DNA from: an uncultured Lachnospiraceae bacterium
GTDB lineage: Bacteria; Bacillota; Clostridia; Lachnospirales; Lachnospiraceae
NCBI GenBank assembly: GCA_934351925.1
Contig: CAKRJT010000042.1
Coordinates: forward strand, 1-19,169
Length of the DNA stretch: 19,169 nucleotides
Direction: 5' to 3'
A model generated the notes under the pieces. The model was not told where the DNA came from and searched no databases. It saw only the letters and a program-made list of their open reading frames with translations. The translations under genes and the position numbers were made by a program. Below, piece by piece: positions 5,617 to 13,541 of the stretch (its first letter is position 1; the number at the start of each line of letters is the position of its first letter).

Positions 5617-6888
5617 ATGAGAATTCTTATTGTTGGTAGTGGTGGAAGAGAGCATGCGATAGCATGGAAATGTGCACAGAGTAAGAGGGTTGACAAGATA
5701 TTCTGCGCCCCGGGCAATGCCGGAATCGGTCAGATAGCTGAATGTGTTCCTATTACGGCTATGGAATTTGACAAGCTTGCAGCATTTGCCAAGGAGCAGA
5801 AGATAGACCTTACGATTATCGGTATGGATGATCCTCTTGTGGGAGGAATCGTCGATACATTCGAGGCAGCAGGGCTGCGCGTATTCGGACCGAGAAAGAA
5901 TGCGGCTATCCTTGAGGGATCAAAGGCATTTTCAAAGGATCTTATGAAGAAGTACAATATACCGACAGCGGGCTATGAGACCTTTAACAGTCCGGAAGCC
6001 GCACTTGAGTATCTTAAGACGGCAGAGTATCCTACAGTTCTTAAGGCTGATGGTCTTGCGCTTGGAAAGGGTGTGCTTATCTGCAATACCAGGGAGGAGG
6101 CTGAGGCAGGCGTCAAGACACTCATGCTTGACAAGCAGTTCGGCTCAGCAGGTGACAGAATAGTTATAGAGGAATTTATGACTGGACGTGAGGTGTCGGT
6201 TCTTTCATTTGTAGATGGACACACGATTAAGATTATGACCTCGGCACAGGATCACAAGCGCGCCAAGGATGGCGATAAGGGTCTTAACACAGGCGGAATG
6301 GGAACCTTCTCACCAAGCCCGTTCTACACGGCTGAGGTTGACGAGTTCTGTAAGAAGTACATATATCAGGCAACCGTCGATGCCATGAAGGCAGAGGGAA
6401 GAGAGTTCAAGGGAATCATCTTCTTCGGACTTATGCTCACACCGAAGGGACCTCGCGTGCTTGAATACAACGCTCGTTTCGGAGACCCTGAGACACAGGT
6501 TGTGCTTCCGAGAATGAAGAACGACATTATTGATGTATTTGAGGCTTGTATCGACGGAACGCTTGACAAGGTTGAGCTTGAGTTCGAGGACAATGCCGCA
6601 GTATGCGTTGTGCTTGCCTCAGACGGATATCCTGAGAAGTATGAGAAGGGCAAGCTTATCACAGGACTTGAGGCGTTTGACAACAATCCCGGCTATTACT
6701 GCTTCCACGCGGGAACCAAGCTCACTGATGAGGGCTTCGTGACCAACGGAGGAAGAGTGCTTGGAATCACGGCGACAGGCTCCGACCTCAAGACAGCCAG
6801 AGCCAATGCGTATAAGGCTACAGAATGGGTTTCATTTGAGAATAAGTATATGAGACATGACATCGGCAAAGCGATTGATGAGGCGTAA
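5617..6888 (+). CDS. purD: Phosphoribosylamine-glycine ligase
   Basis: A 423-residue PurD that joins glycine to phosphoribosylamine with ATP, the second step of purine synthesis. Seen: the N-terminal fold with VGSGGREHAIAWK at 6-18 and FCAPGNAGIGQ, the ATP-grasp domain with KADGLALGKGVLI near 142-154 and the MTSAQDHKRAKDGDKGLNTG segment, the metal-binding GPRVLEYNARFGDPETQ near 283-299, and the C-terminal domain ending HAGT..GRVLGITATG. Length is normal. AAAGGAA lies upstream of the ATG. It is the last gene of the operon, closed by the terminator at 6953-6977. Confidence 0.95.
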   Translation: MRILIVGSGGREHAIAWKCAQSKRVDKIFCAPGNAGIGQIAECVPITAMEFDKLAAFAKEQKIDLTIIGMDDPLVGGIVDTFEAAGLRVFGPRKNAAILEGSKAFSKDLMKKYNIPTAGYETFNSPEAALEYLKTAEYPTVLKADGLALGKGVLICNTREEAEAGVKTLMLDKQFGSAGDRIVIEEFMTGREVSVLSFVDGHTIKIMTSAQDHKRAKDGDKGLNTGGMGTFSPSPFYTAEVDEFCKKYIYQATVDAMKAEGREFKGIIFFGLMLTPKGPRVLEYNARFGDPETQVVLPRMKNDIIDVFEACIDGTLDKVELEFEDNAAVCVVLASDGYPEKYEKGKLITGLEAFDNNPGYYCFHAGTKLTDEGFVTNGGRVLGITATGSDLKTARANAYKATEWVSFENKYMRHDIGKAIDEA

Positions 6889-6952
6889 TAGAGAGCTGTC
6901 ATTACAGCAATTATAGATATGACAGATAGTAAGAGATTTACGTGATATGAAG

Positions 6953-6977
6953 GGCGGAGTGTTCAACTCCGCCTTTT
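6953..6977 (+). terminator. Intrinsic terminator after purD
   Basis: GGCGGAGT pairs perfectly with ACTCCGCC across the loop GTTCA and is followed by four T residues. It ends the pur operon. The next ribosome binding site begins 10 bases later. Confidence 0.85.
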
Positions 6978-6996
6978 GTACAATATGGAGAAAAAT

Positions 6997-7698
6997 ATGG
7001 ACAAAATTAATATCTTAGTCGCCGATGACGATGTTGAGATAGTATATATAATAAGAAAAATTCTTGCAGAGGAAGGTTTCAATGTGCTTGAGGCTTACAA
7101 TGGGGAGGAAGCTCTTTCGCTCCTTTCATCCCAAAGCGTCCGGCTTGTGATACTTGACATTATGATGCCTAAGATGAACGGACTTCTTGCCACGATGAAG
7201 ATAAGGGAGAAAAGCAATGTACCGATACTTATTCTGTCGGCAAAGGGGGAGGAGAGCGACAGGGTTATAGGTCTCACCACAGGGGCGGATGACTATCTTG
7301 TGAAGCCGTTTATGAGGGCAGAGCTTGTGGCACGGGTCAATTCGCTTTTAAGGCGCTATATGAGGCTTGGCTCCATAGCGGAGGTTAAGCCGGAATCGGT
7401 GTTAGCCTACCATGAGCTTGAGCTTGACACAGAGGCAAAGCGCTTCAGCGTGCGGGGAAGTGAGGTGAAGCTTACACCTACTGAGCTTAAGATTGTGACA
7501 CTTCTTATGAAAAATCCGGGCAGGATTTTTAACGCGAAGGAGATATATGAGCGGGTGTGGGACAGTGACGCTTACGCGGCTGAAAATACGGTAATGATTC
7601 ATATAAGCCGCATAAGAAGCAAGATTGAGATTAACCCGGCGAAGCCGGAATACATAAAGGTGGTGTGGGGAATTGGGTATAAGCTTGAGAGAGAATAA
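6997..7698 (+). CDS. OmpR-family two-component response regulator
   Basis: A 233-residue regulator. The receiver domain (about 3-120) has the acidic cluster Asp10-Asp11-Asp12, the phosphoacceptor Asp54 in LVILDIMMPKMNG, Ser81 and Lys103 in DDYLVKPF, so all key residues are present. The C-terminal winged-helix DNA-binding domain (about 133-231) has KLTPTELKIVTLLMKNPG and ENTVMIHISRIRSKIE followed by VWGIGYKLE, typical of the OmpR/PhoB class. I choose the ATG at 6997 because GGAG at 6987-6990 lies six bases before it; an in-frame ATG at 6985 overlaps that site. It overlaps the kinase gene by 26 bases. Its targets are unknown; the YfhO-type gene downstream is a natural candidate. Confidence 0.93.
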   Translation: MDKINILVADDDVEIVYIIRKILAEEGFNVLEAYNGEEALSLLSSQSVRLVILDIMMPKMNGLLATMKIREKSNVPILILSAKGEESDRVIGLTTGADDYLVKPFMRAELVARVNSLLRRYMRLGSIAEVKPESVLAYHELELDTEAKRFSVRGSEVKLTPTELKIVTLLMKNPGRIFNAKEIYERVWDSDAYAAENTVMIHISRIRSKIEINPAKPEYIKVVWGIGYKLERE

Positions 7699-9130
7699 GA
7701 TAGCGGGCAGGGCTTTTCTCATTGTCCCGGCGGTGTTCCTTACCGGGGCAATATATTTTCTGACGGCATTTGGTGAGTGGGGGCAGGTTGGTTTTAACAG
7801 AAGCTATGATTATTGGTATTGTCTGCCGGTGGGGCTCGTGTTTTTGTTTCTTTTCGTTCTAAGCTTCACGCTTGCGGGCAGCCTTTTTAAACATGCTAAA
7901 AGCAGTATGATGATGGAATTCAGAGCCCTGATTACGGCGCTGTCACTGATGGCGGTCATGCTGTGGATATACATTTATTACAACTGTACCGGCGGATATT
8001 ATCATGTTGATTTTTTCAATATAATAGAATTAAGTCTTAAAAGAAGATTTGCGGTGTATATGCTGTGGCTTCTGTGCCTGCCGGCGGTCTATGTCCTGCT
8101 TCTCATGCTGCAGGGATTTGCCGCACAGATACGCGAAGGTGTACTGTTAAAGAGCAGCCTTGCCTATAGAATTGCGTATAGGCGCGGCAGGACAGAGAAC
8201 ATGAGAAGCATGGCGTGGCTATATATGCTTATCGCCTTTGAGTGCATGTTATCACTGGCACCGGTGTTCCTTGGAATGGGGATAGGGCTTATATATATGA
8301 TAGATTACAAGCTTGCGCCGCTTATGATATGCCTGCTTGTGCTGTTGTACTTCGCCGCCTTTATGACGGCGTATTATCTGCTGATTAACGGAAAACAGTC
8401 CATGGTAAGAGACGCCGACAATGCGATGAGGGACGCGGTCGAGCGGGCGGTTGCGAGCGAGAAGCTCAAGGTGGAGCTCATCACCAATGTGTCGCATGAC
8501 CTCAGAACGCCGATGACTTCGATAGTGGGCTATGGCGAGATGCTTGAGGGCATGGAGCTTTCTGACGAGGCGGATGAGTGCGTAAGGAAGTTAAACCACA
8601 AATCGCGGTATCTTTTGTCGATGCTTGAGGATGTATTTGATATGTCAAAGACGGCGACCGGGAACGCATCGCTTAATATGGAGGAGCTTGACCTTGTGAT
8701 GCTCCTAAACCAGACCATAGCAGAGTGCGATGACAGGCTTGGAAAGTCGGGAAGAAAATTATGTATGGATATCGACAGTGACAGTGTGCTTGTGAGGACG
8801 GATGGGAGCAGGATGCACAGGGTATTTTCCAATCTTCTTGACAACGCGGTTAAATATTCACTTGACGGGACCAGAATATTTGTCACGCTGAAAACGTATG
8901 ATGACAGGGTAAGCGTGGAAATTATGAACACTTCGTCCTACGAGATGAATTTTACGCCGGAGAGGATAACCCAGCGGTTCGTGCGCGGGGACAGTGAGCG
9001 CACAGGCGAGGGAAGCGGAATAGGGCTTGCCATAGCAAAGACATATACTGAGGGCGTTGGCGGCAGCTTTGACATAAAGCTGAAGGGCGATTCCTTCAGT
9101 GCGGTTGTGACCCTCCCGCTAGAGAGTTAG
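7673..9130 (+). CDS. Membrane sensor histidine kinase with six helices
   Basis: A kinase of up to 485 residues paired with the overlapping response regulator. Six predicted membrane helices lie at about 13-33, 49-71, 86-104, 127-150, 179-208 and 214-238, with no large extracellular sensor domain and no clear HAMP. A coiled segment leads to the dimerisation and phosphoacceptor box NVSHDLRTPMTSI with His275. The ATPase domain follows: N box NLLDNAVKYS near 387-396 and glycine-rich GEGSGIGLAIAK near 443-454. The start is uncertain: TTG at 7673 or TTG at 7685, both inside the regulator gene after a G-rich stretch; there is no ATG before the first helix. The signal sensed is unknown; a membrane-embedded or lipid-related cue would fit the topology, but that is inference. 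Confidence 0.9.
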   Translation: MGISLRENKIAGRAFLIVPAVFLTGAIYFLTAFGEWGQVGFNRSYDYWYCLPVGLVFLFLFVLSFTLAGSLFKHAKSSMMMEFRALITALSLMAVMLWIYIYYNCTGGYYHVDFFNIIELSLKRRFAVYMLWLLCLPAVYVLLLMLQGFAAQIREGVLLKSSLAYRIAYRRGRTENMRSMAWLYMLIAFECMLSLAPVFLGMGIGLIYMIDYKLAPLMICLLVLLYFAAFMTAYYLLINGKQSMVRDADNAMRDAVERAVASEKLKVELITNVSHDLRTPMTSIVGYGEMLEGMELSDEADECVRKLNHKSRYLLSMLEDVFDMSKTATGNASLNMEELDLVMLLNQTIAECDDRLGKSGRKLCMDIDSDSVLVRTDGSRMHRVFSNLLDNAVKYSLDGTRIFVTLKTYDDRVSVEIMNTSSYEMNFTPERITQRFVRGDSERTGEGSGIGLAIAKTYTEGVGGSFDIKLKGDSFSAVVTLPLES

Positions 9131-9189
9131 GGCAGATTGACAATTGAAAGAAAACTGAAAGATTTTCTAATAATTTATGAAAGTATTGT

Positions 9190-9240
9190 AATTTACCATG
9201 ATATCAACTTAAATTCAGGGGGAAGATATCATGGTAAATT
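9190..9240 (+). promoter_or_regulatory. Perfect inverted repeat spanning the start codon of the YfhO-type gene
   Basis: A 16-base arm AATTTACCATGATATC at 9190-9205 is exactly complementary to 9225-9240, with a 19-base loop. The right arm contains the ATG at 9231 and the loop contains the ribosome binding site AGGGGG near 9216-9222. Six T residues (9239-9244) follow, giving a terminator-like outline. In RNA the start codon would be buried in the stem. As DNA it could equally be an operator, for example for the adjacent response regulator. Confidence 0.65.
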
Positions 9241-11276
9241 TTTTATTCTCATTTTTACTGCCTTTTCTGGTGGTCATAGCCGGGCTTGCGTTGAGAGGAG
9301 CGATGCCGTTCGGCAATGGAAGTCTTTTGGCGATAGATGCGTGGGGACAGTATTATCCCATGCTGTGCGCGATGAAGGAGGCAATAAAGAGCGGGGAGCT
9401 GTTCTGGTCCTGCAAGGGGCTCATGGGCTTTAACCTGTGGGCGCAGAATGCGTATTACACCAACAGCGTATTGTGGCTGCCGCTATATCTGCTTCCGGAC
9501 AAGCTGATGATTGCCGGTATAAATATATTAGCTGCAATCAGAATAGGGCTTGCAGGGCTCACCTGTTCAATATATCTGTCAGGATGTACCGCTAAAAAGA
9601 AACCGCGCGGCGTGGATATGAAGCTGCCGGTGTTCTCAGCAGCCTACGCGCTGTCGGCGTACACGCTGGCTTTCATCAACCAGTTTATGTGGATGGACGC
9701 GGTGATATGTCTGCCGCTTGTCATAAAGGGGATTGATAACATACGCTCAAAAAGGGGCGGAATACTCTATATTGCCGCGCTCTCATACACAATCATATCC
9801 AATTTTTACATCGGCTATATGGTATGTCTGTTTTCCGTGGTGTACTTTGCCGGCTGCGTCATCGGTGAGAGAATGTCATCTGGACAGTTGTTGGGAAAAA
9901 TGTGGAGATTCCTGTTCTATTCGCTGATTGCCGGGGCGGTTAGTGCTGTGTACACATTGCCGGCTTACTATGCGATTAGAAATACGGCAGCTTCAGGGGC
10001 GGACTTTGGCGGCAAAATAGAGTTCTACCATCCGGTTACGGAGGTGCTGGCGGGCTTTCTGCCGTTTCGCGAGATTTCCCTTGTGTATGGCGTTCCGAAC
10101 ATATACTGCGGGGCTGTGTGTATTGCGTTGTGCATATTATCTTTTTTTATACAGAAAAATATAAGAAAAAGAATCTGCATTATTTCAGGCTGCATTTTCT
10201 TCTATTTGTCACTCAACTGTAATATCTTTGATTATGTGTGGCACGGCTTTCACTATCCAAACCAGCTACCGGGAAGATGGAGCTTCTGCCTGATCTTTCT
10301 TATTGTCAAGCAGGCGTATGTCTGCTGTGATGAACTTGAAAAATTGCGCAGGGAAAAGAATGGGGCGCGGGTTGTGAAAAAGCAGCAAAAGCCTGCGCGT
10401 GCCGGACATCGCCTGCGCAGCCGCTTTTCGATGTGTGGTGTTATTGTGCTGCTTCTGTCTGCCGAGGTGACTGCGAATGTGATATATACCTTTTACAGCC
10501 AGATACGCATGGTCGACGGAAAAGTGTATTATCAGACGGTGGAGAAATATGAGGATGTGGCTGGGGATATTAAAGCGGAGGACGGCTCAGCATTTTATAG
10601 GACGGAGCTTGAGACACCGTGGAATTTCAATCCGGGACAGCTATGCGGTTACAACGGAATATCCTATTATTCGTCGACGATGAGCAAGGCGGCTTACGAT
10701 TTTTTCGTGAATATGGGAATGTCCGTCTACGCGAAAAATCTCAGCACGCGCTATGATAAAAGCTATGCCGCGGATGTTTTTCTTGGAGTTAAATACAGGA
10801 TAAATAATGACAAAGAGGAAGCGGGTTATACGAAAAACGCGGCGGCTCTTCCCGTTGCCTACAGCATAAAAGCGGAGAGCTGTGAGGAATTTGTAAAGCT
10901 TTTAAACGATAAGAGCGCAGACTACGGAACTGTCAAGAACTTTATAGATGAGAATGTGCTTGGAAAAATGTACGATATATCGGTTGGAAACGGCTGGCAT
11001 GGTCTTGCAGGCAAAAATGAGTATATATCGGGGAATATAATGACAAGTAGCGGCATACTTGTCATATCACTGCCATATAATGAGGGCTGGAGCATATATA
11101 TTGATGGTGTAAAGCAGAGGACGGAAAGCCTTGCCGGATATATGCTTATGACAAATATAGAAAACGGGAATCACCTTATCGAAATGAAGCACAGGACAAA
11201 GGGGCTTGGAGCCGGGGCGGTCATAAGTATTCTGGCAGTTGCGGGGGCGGTTGTGTATTACCGCAGGGGAAATTGA
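9231..11276 (+). CDS. YfhO-family GT-C-like membrane protein
   Basis: A 681-residue polytopic membrane protein. The N-terminus has a first helix (about 3-22) followed by the short acidic motif region LLAIDAWGQYYP with Asp36 and Gln40, typical of YfhO and related GT-C-fold enzymes; about ten helices fill residues 1-420, with a very basic cytoplasmic loop near 370-400. An extracytoplasmic domain follows, including the SLPYNEGWSIYIDGVKQ segment characteristic of the family C-terminus, and a last helix at about 658-676. Many relatives are 800-900 residues, so this is a short version with both ends intact. YfhO-type proteins have been linked to adding sugars to lipoteichoic acid in Bacillus and Listeria; the donor and acceptor here are not known. 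It follows the two-component genes by 100 bases, and its start lies within a hairpin. Confidence 0.88.
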   Translation: MVNFLFSFLLPFLVVIAGLALRGAMPFGNGSLLAIDAWGQYYPMLCAMKEAIKSGELFWSCKGLMGFNLWAQNAYYTNSVLWLPLYLLPDKLMIAGINILAAIRIGLAGLTCSIYLSGCTAKKKPRGVDMKLPVFSAAYALSAYTLAFINQFMWMDAVICLPLVIKGIDNIRSKRGGILYIAALSYTIISNFYIGYMVCLFSVVYFAGCVIGERMSSGQLLGKMWRFLFYSLIAGAVSAVYTLPAYYAIRNTAASGADFGGKIEFYHPVTEVLAGFLPFREISLVYGVPNIYCGAVCIALCILSFFIQKNIRKRICIISGCIFFYLSLNCNIFDYVWHGFHYPNQLPGRWSFCLIFLIVKQAYVCCDELEKLRREKNGARVVKKQQKPARAGHRLRSRFSMCGVIVLLLSAEVTANVIYTFYSQIRMVDGKVYYQTVEKYEDVAGDIKAEDGSAFYRTELETPWNFNPGQLCGYNGISYYSSTMSKAAYDFFVNMGMSVYAKNLSTRYDKSYAADVFLGVKYRINNDKEEAGYTKNAAALPVAYSIKAESCEEFVKLLNDKSADYGTVKNFIDENVLGKMYDISVGNGWHGLAGKNEYISGNIMTSSGILVISLPYNEGWSIYIDGVKQRTESLAGYMLMTNIENGNHLIEMKHRTKGLGAGAVISILAVAGAVVYYRRGN

Positions 11277-11306
11277 TTTAGCGTAATTTCGTAAGATTCA
11301 GATGTC

Positions 11307-11364
11307 AAAACATGTTATATAAACATAATACGTTATACACTTTTACGATAGGCTGACATGTTTT
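11307..11364 (+). promoter_or_regulatory. Inverted repeat upstream of the quality-control operon promoter
   Basis: AAAACATGT at 11307-11315 is repeated as its exact complement ACATGTTTT at 11356-11364, 27 bases before the -35 box. A second pair, TCGTAA near 11289 and TTACGA near 11343, interleaves with it. Two spaced palindromic ACATGT cores could be sites for a dimeric regulator, possibly the GntR-type protein just downstream. No paired CtsR-type GGTCAAA heptads were found. Confidence 0.35.
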
Positions 11365-11391
11365 TCCACATGAATGTTTATAAAAAATTAA

Positions 11392-11420
11392 TTGTTTTTT
11401 TGCTGCATATCTGTTATATT
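11392..11420 (+). promoter_or_regulatory. Promoter of the GntR-mcsA-mcsB operon
   Basis: TTGTTT at 11392-11397, a 17-base spacer and TATATT at 11415-11420 form a good vegetative promoter. Transcription would start near 11427, about 30 bases before the regulator's start codon and just ahead of its GGAGG. Confidence 0.65.
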
Positions 11421-11456
11421 CATACTATAACAATGATGTATCGGAGGTGCAATCCA

Positions 11457-11834
11457 ATGATATTTGCGATTGACTTTAACAGTGATGAGGCTATATATGT
11501 GCAGCTATGTAATCAGATAATCACCTGTATTGCCATGGACGAGATGCATGAGGGCGATATCCTGCCGTCGGTGAGGCAGCTTGCCGAGGTCGTGGGGGTC
11601 AATATGCACACGGTCAACAAGGCATATTCCGTATTGCGCGAGGAAGGCTTTATCAAGCTCGACAGAAGAAGAGGCGCAGTGATTGCCGTGGACGTTGATA
11701 AAATTCGTGCCATGCAGGAGCTGACCGACGATATGCGTGTTATTGTTGCAAAGGCATTGTGTAAAAATCTGTCGCCGGAGGAGATACACTCTCTGGTAGA
11801 CGGTATTATTAATGAATATATAGGGGAGGACTAA
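11457..11834 (+). CDS. Short GntR-family (YtrA-type) transcriptional regulator
   Basis: A 125-residue DNA-binding protein. The N-terminal winged helix-turn-helix has the GntR signature IYVQLCNQI, then GDILPSVRQLAEVVGVNMHT and VNKAYSVLREEGFI, followed by a small basic wing DRRRGAVI. The remaining 50 residues are helical and too short for a ligand-binding FadR or HutC domain, which matches the YtrA subfamily. The start at 11457 has GGAGG nine bases upstream; the longer frame begins within the promoter. It ends five bases before mcsA, and so occupies the place where Bacillus and relatives carry ctsR, the repressor of the mcsA-mcsB-clpC operon. That it controls this operon is inference from position. 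Confidence 0.9.
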   Translation: MIFAIDFNSDEAIYVQLCNQIITCIAMDEMHEGDILPSVRQLAEVVGVNMHTVNKAYSVLREEGFIKLDRRRGAVIAVDVDKIRAMQELTDDMRVIVAKALCKNLSPEEIHSLVDGIINEYIGED

Positions 11835-11838
11835 TCTG

Positions 11839-12474
11839 ATGTTATGTGAGATTTGTGGAGAGAATGAGGCGACCTTCCACTATTCGGAGGTTGTTAACGG
11901 CAATAGGACAGAACATCATCTTTGCAGTGAATGTGCGGCTAAGACTGATATAAGCTATTACACTAACCTATTAGACAGCGACGGGAGATTAGGGCAGTTG
12001 TTGTCGGGACTTCTCGGCATGCCTATAGGCGGTGAACAGGACGACCCTAAGACACATGTTGTATGTCCGGGCTGCCATTTAAGCTATGGCGAATTTATAA
12101 AGAACAGTGCTTTTGGCTGTGCTGAATGTTATAATGTGTTCGGACCATTACTTGACGACAGCATCAAGAAGCTTCAGGGCAGTGTAAGCCATCAGGGAAA
12201 GAAGCCTTACAGGCTTATGAAGTCCATGAGGAGCATGAATACACAGATAAGTGAAAATGGCAGCGTAATGAACGCAGAAGTAACAGCAGCAGAAAACGAC
12301 GGCGCAAGGGTGGAGAAGAAGCCTACGAGGGCATCACTTTCACATGAGATAGATGTCATGGATAAGAGACTTAAACAGGCTGTGTTAGAGGAGGACTTTG
12401 AGGAGGCGGCAAGACTCCGCGACCATATAAAGGACTTGAAGAGTCAGATTGAGGGGGCGGATGACAATGCTTAA
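11839..12474 (+). CDS. mcsA: McsA, zinc-binding activator of arginine kinase McsB
   Basis: A 211-residue protein with four CxxC pairs: CEIC at 3-6, CSEC at about 29-32, CPGC near 75-78 and CAEC near 94-97, which should bind two zinc ions. The C-terminal part (about 170-205) is a UVR motif, a helical pair with DKRLKQAVLEEDFEEAARLR, as in UvrB, UvrC and ClpC. It is somewhat longer than Bacillus McsA because of a polar linker between the zinc and UVR parts. McsA binds and activates McsB. GGGGAGG precedes the start by about 10 bases, and the gene overlaps mcsB by eight bases. Confidence 0.92.
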   Translation: MLCEICGENEATFHYSEVVNGNRTEHHLCSECAAKTDISYYTNLLDSDGRLGQLLSGLLGMPIGGEQDDPKTHVVCPGCHLSYGEFIKNSAFGCAECYNVFGPLLDDSIKKLQGSVSHQGKKPYRLMKSMRSMNTQISENGSVMNAEVTAAENDGARVEKKPTRASLSHEIDVMDKRLKQAVLEEDFEEAARLRDHIKDLKSQIEGADDNA

Positions 12475-13510
12475 ATGGTATGAAAAAAAGGGAAAAGACT
12501 CCGATGTAGTGCTTTCAAGCCGCATAAGACTTGCGCGAAACACCACCGAATATCCGTTTTCCACCAAGATAAGTGCCGACGAGGGAAGGAATCTTGTCGA
12601 CAGGGTTTTTGAGTGCATAAGCGACAGCGAGTACGCAGACGGCTTTGAGCTGAAGCGCATGAACGGAATAGGAGACAATCAGAGACAGCTTTTGTATGAA
12701 CAGCAGGAGATAAACAGATATATGGCAGGACGCAAGGACGGAGCCGCGGCTCTTTCACATGACGGAGGACTGTCAATAATGGTCAACAGCGAAGACCATA
12801 TACGAATACAGGCGATGATATCGGGCATGGATATGGAAGCGTGTCTTAAGTCGGCTAATCTGTACGATGATTTTTTGGAGGAGCATTTTAACTATGCCTT
12901 CAGTGAGAAATACGGGTATCACACCACCTACCCTACGAATGTAGGAACAGGAATGAGAGCCGCATACAGGCTTCATCTTCCGGTGCTTGCAAACACCAAG
13001 AAGCTGCAGCTCCTTGCAAATGAGCTTGGGCGCTTCGGAGTGAGAATGTCGGCATGCTTCGGCGAGGGCATGAACGGAATGGGAGATATCTATCAGTTTT
13101 CCAACCAGAGAACCCTTGGACAGTCGGAGGAGGATATCATTCATAACCTTGATTCGGTTGTTCAGCAGATTATGCGCCAGGAGCGCGCACTCCGTAAAGA
13201 TTATCTCGAATCGGGAAAGATAAGGGCTGAGGATGAAGCATATAAGTCCTATGGTGTTCTGAAATATTCAAGATGTCTTAACCTTAAGAATGCTATGGTT
13301 CTCCTGTCGGAGATACGTCTTGGACTGTGTCTGGGTACGATTAAGTTCAAAGATGCAGAAGATTTTTCGACCTATTCAATGATGCTTGCCATCCAGCCGA
13401 GAACCTTGCAATATAACAACGGCAAGGAGAAAGCAATGTCGGTGGAGGAGGTCGATGTGCTCCGCGCAAAGTATATCAGGGAGCACATACCGGAGCTTGA
13501 CGAACTGTAA
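12467..13510 (+). CDS. mcsB: Protein arginine kinase McsB
   Basis: A 347-residue kinase of the ATP:guanido phosphotransferase fold that phosphorylates arginines on misfolded proteins and so marks them for ClpC-ClpP. Seen: the N-terminal SSRIRLARNTTEYPF block, the NSEDHIRIQ segment (usually NEEDHLR in the family), GTGMRAAYRLHLP, and GMNGMGDIYQFSNQRTLG. In the C-terminal phosphoarginine-binding motif, usually RDxxRA, the first Arg is replaced: EVDVLRAKYIRE. I use the ATG at 12467, nine bases after GAGGGGG; starts at 12449 and 12461 are too close to that site. No further gene follows for 271 bases, where a long palindrome lies before clpC. Confidence 0.93.
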   Translation: MLKWYEKKGKDSDVVLSSRIRLARNTTEYPFSTKISADEGRNLVDRVFECISDSEYADGFELKRMNGIGDNQRQLLYEQQEINRYMAGRKDGAAALSHDGGLSIMVNSEDHIRIQAMISGMDMEACLKSANLYDDFLEEHFNYAFSEKYGYHTTYPTNVGTGMRAAYRLHLPVLANTKKLQLLANELGRFGVRMSACFGEGMNGMGDIYQFSNQRTLGQSEEDIIHNLDSVVQQIMRQERALRKDYLESGKIRAEDEAYKSYGVLKYSRCLNLKNAMVLLSEIRLGLCLGTIKFKDAEDFSTYSMMLAIQPRTLQYNNGKEKAMSVEEVDVLRAKYIREHIPELDEL

Positions 13511-13541
13511 AAACTGATATTAAAATATATAGTTAAGTAAT

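Noticed and set aside
9137..9142. TTGACA as -35 box for the YfhO-type gene
   Set aside because: No acceptable -10 box lies 16-18 bases downstream, so I do not call a promoter there.
9137..9433. 98-codon plus-strand frame over the start of the YfhO-type gene
   Set aside because: It overlaps the YfhO-type gene in another frame, begins with TTG and lacks a ribosome binding site.
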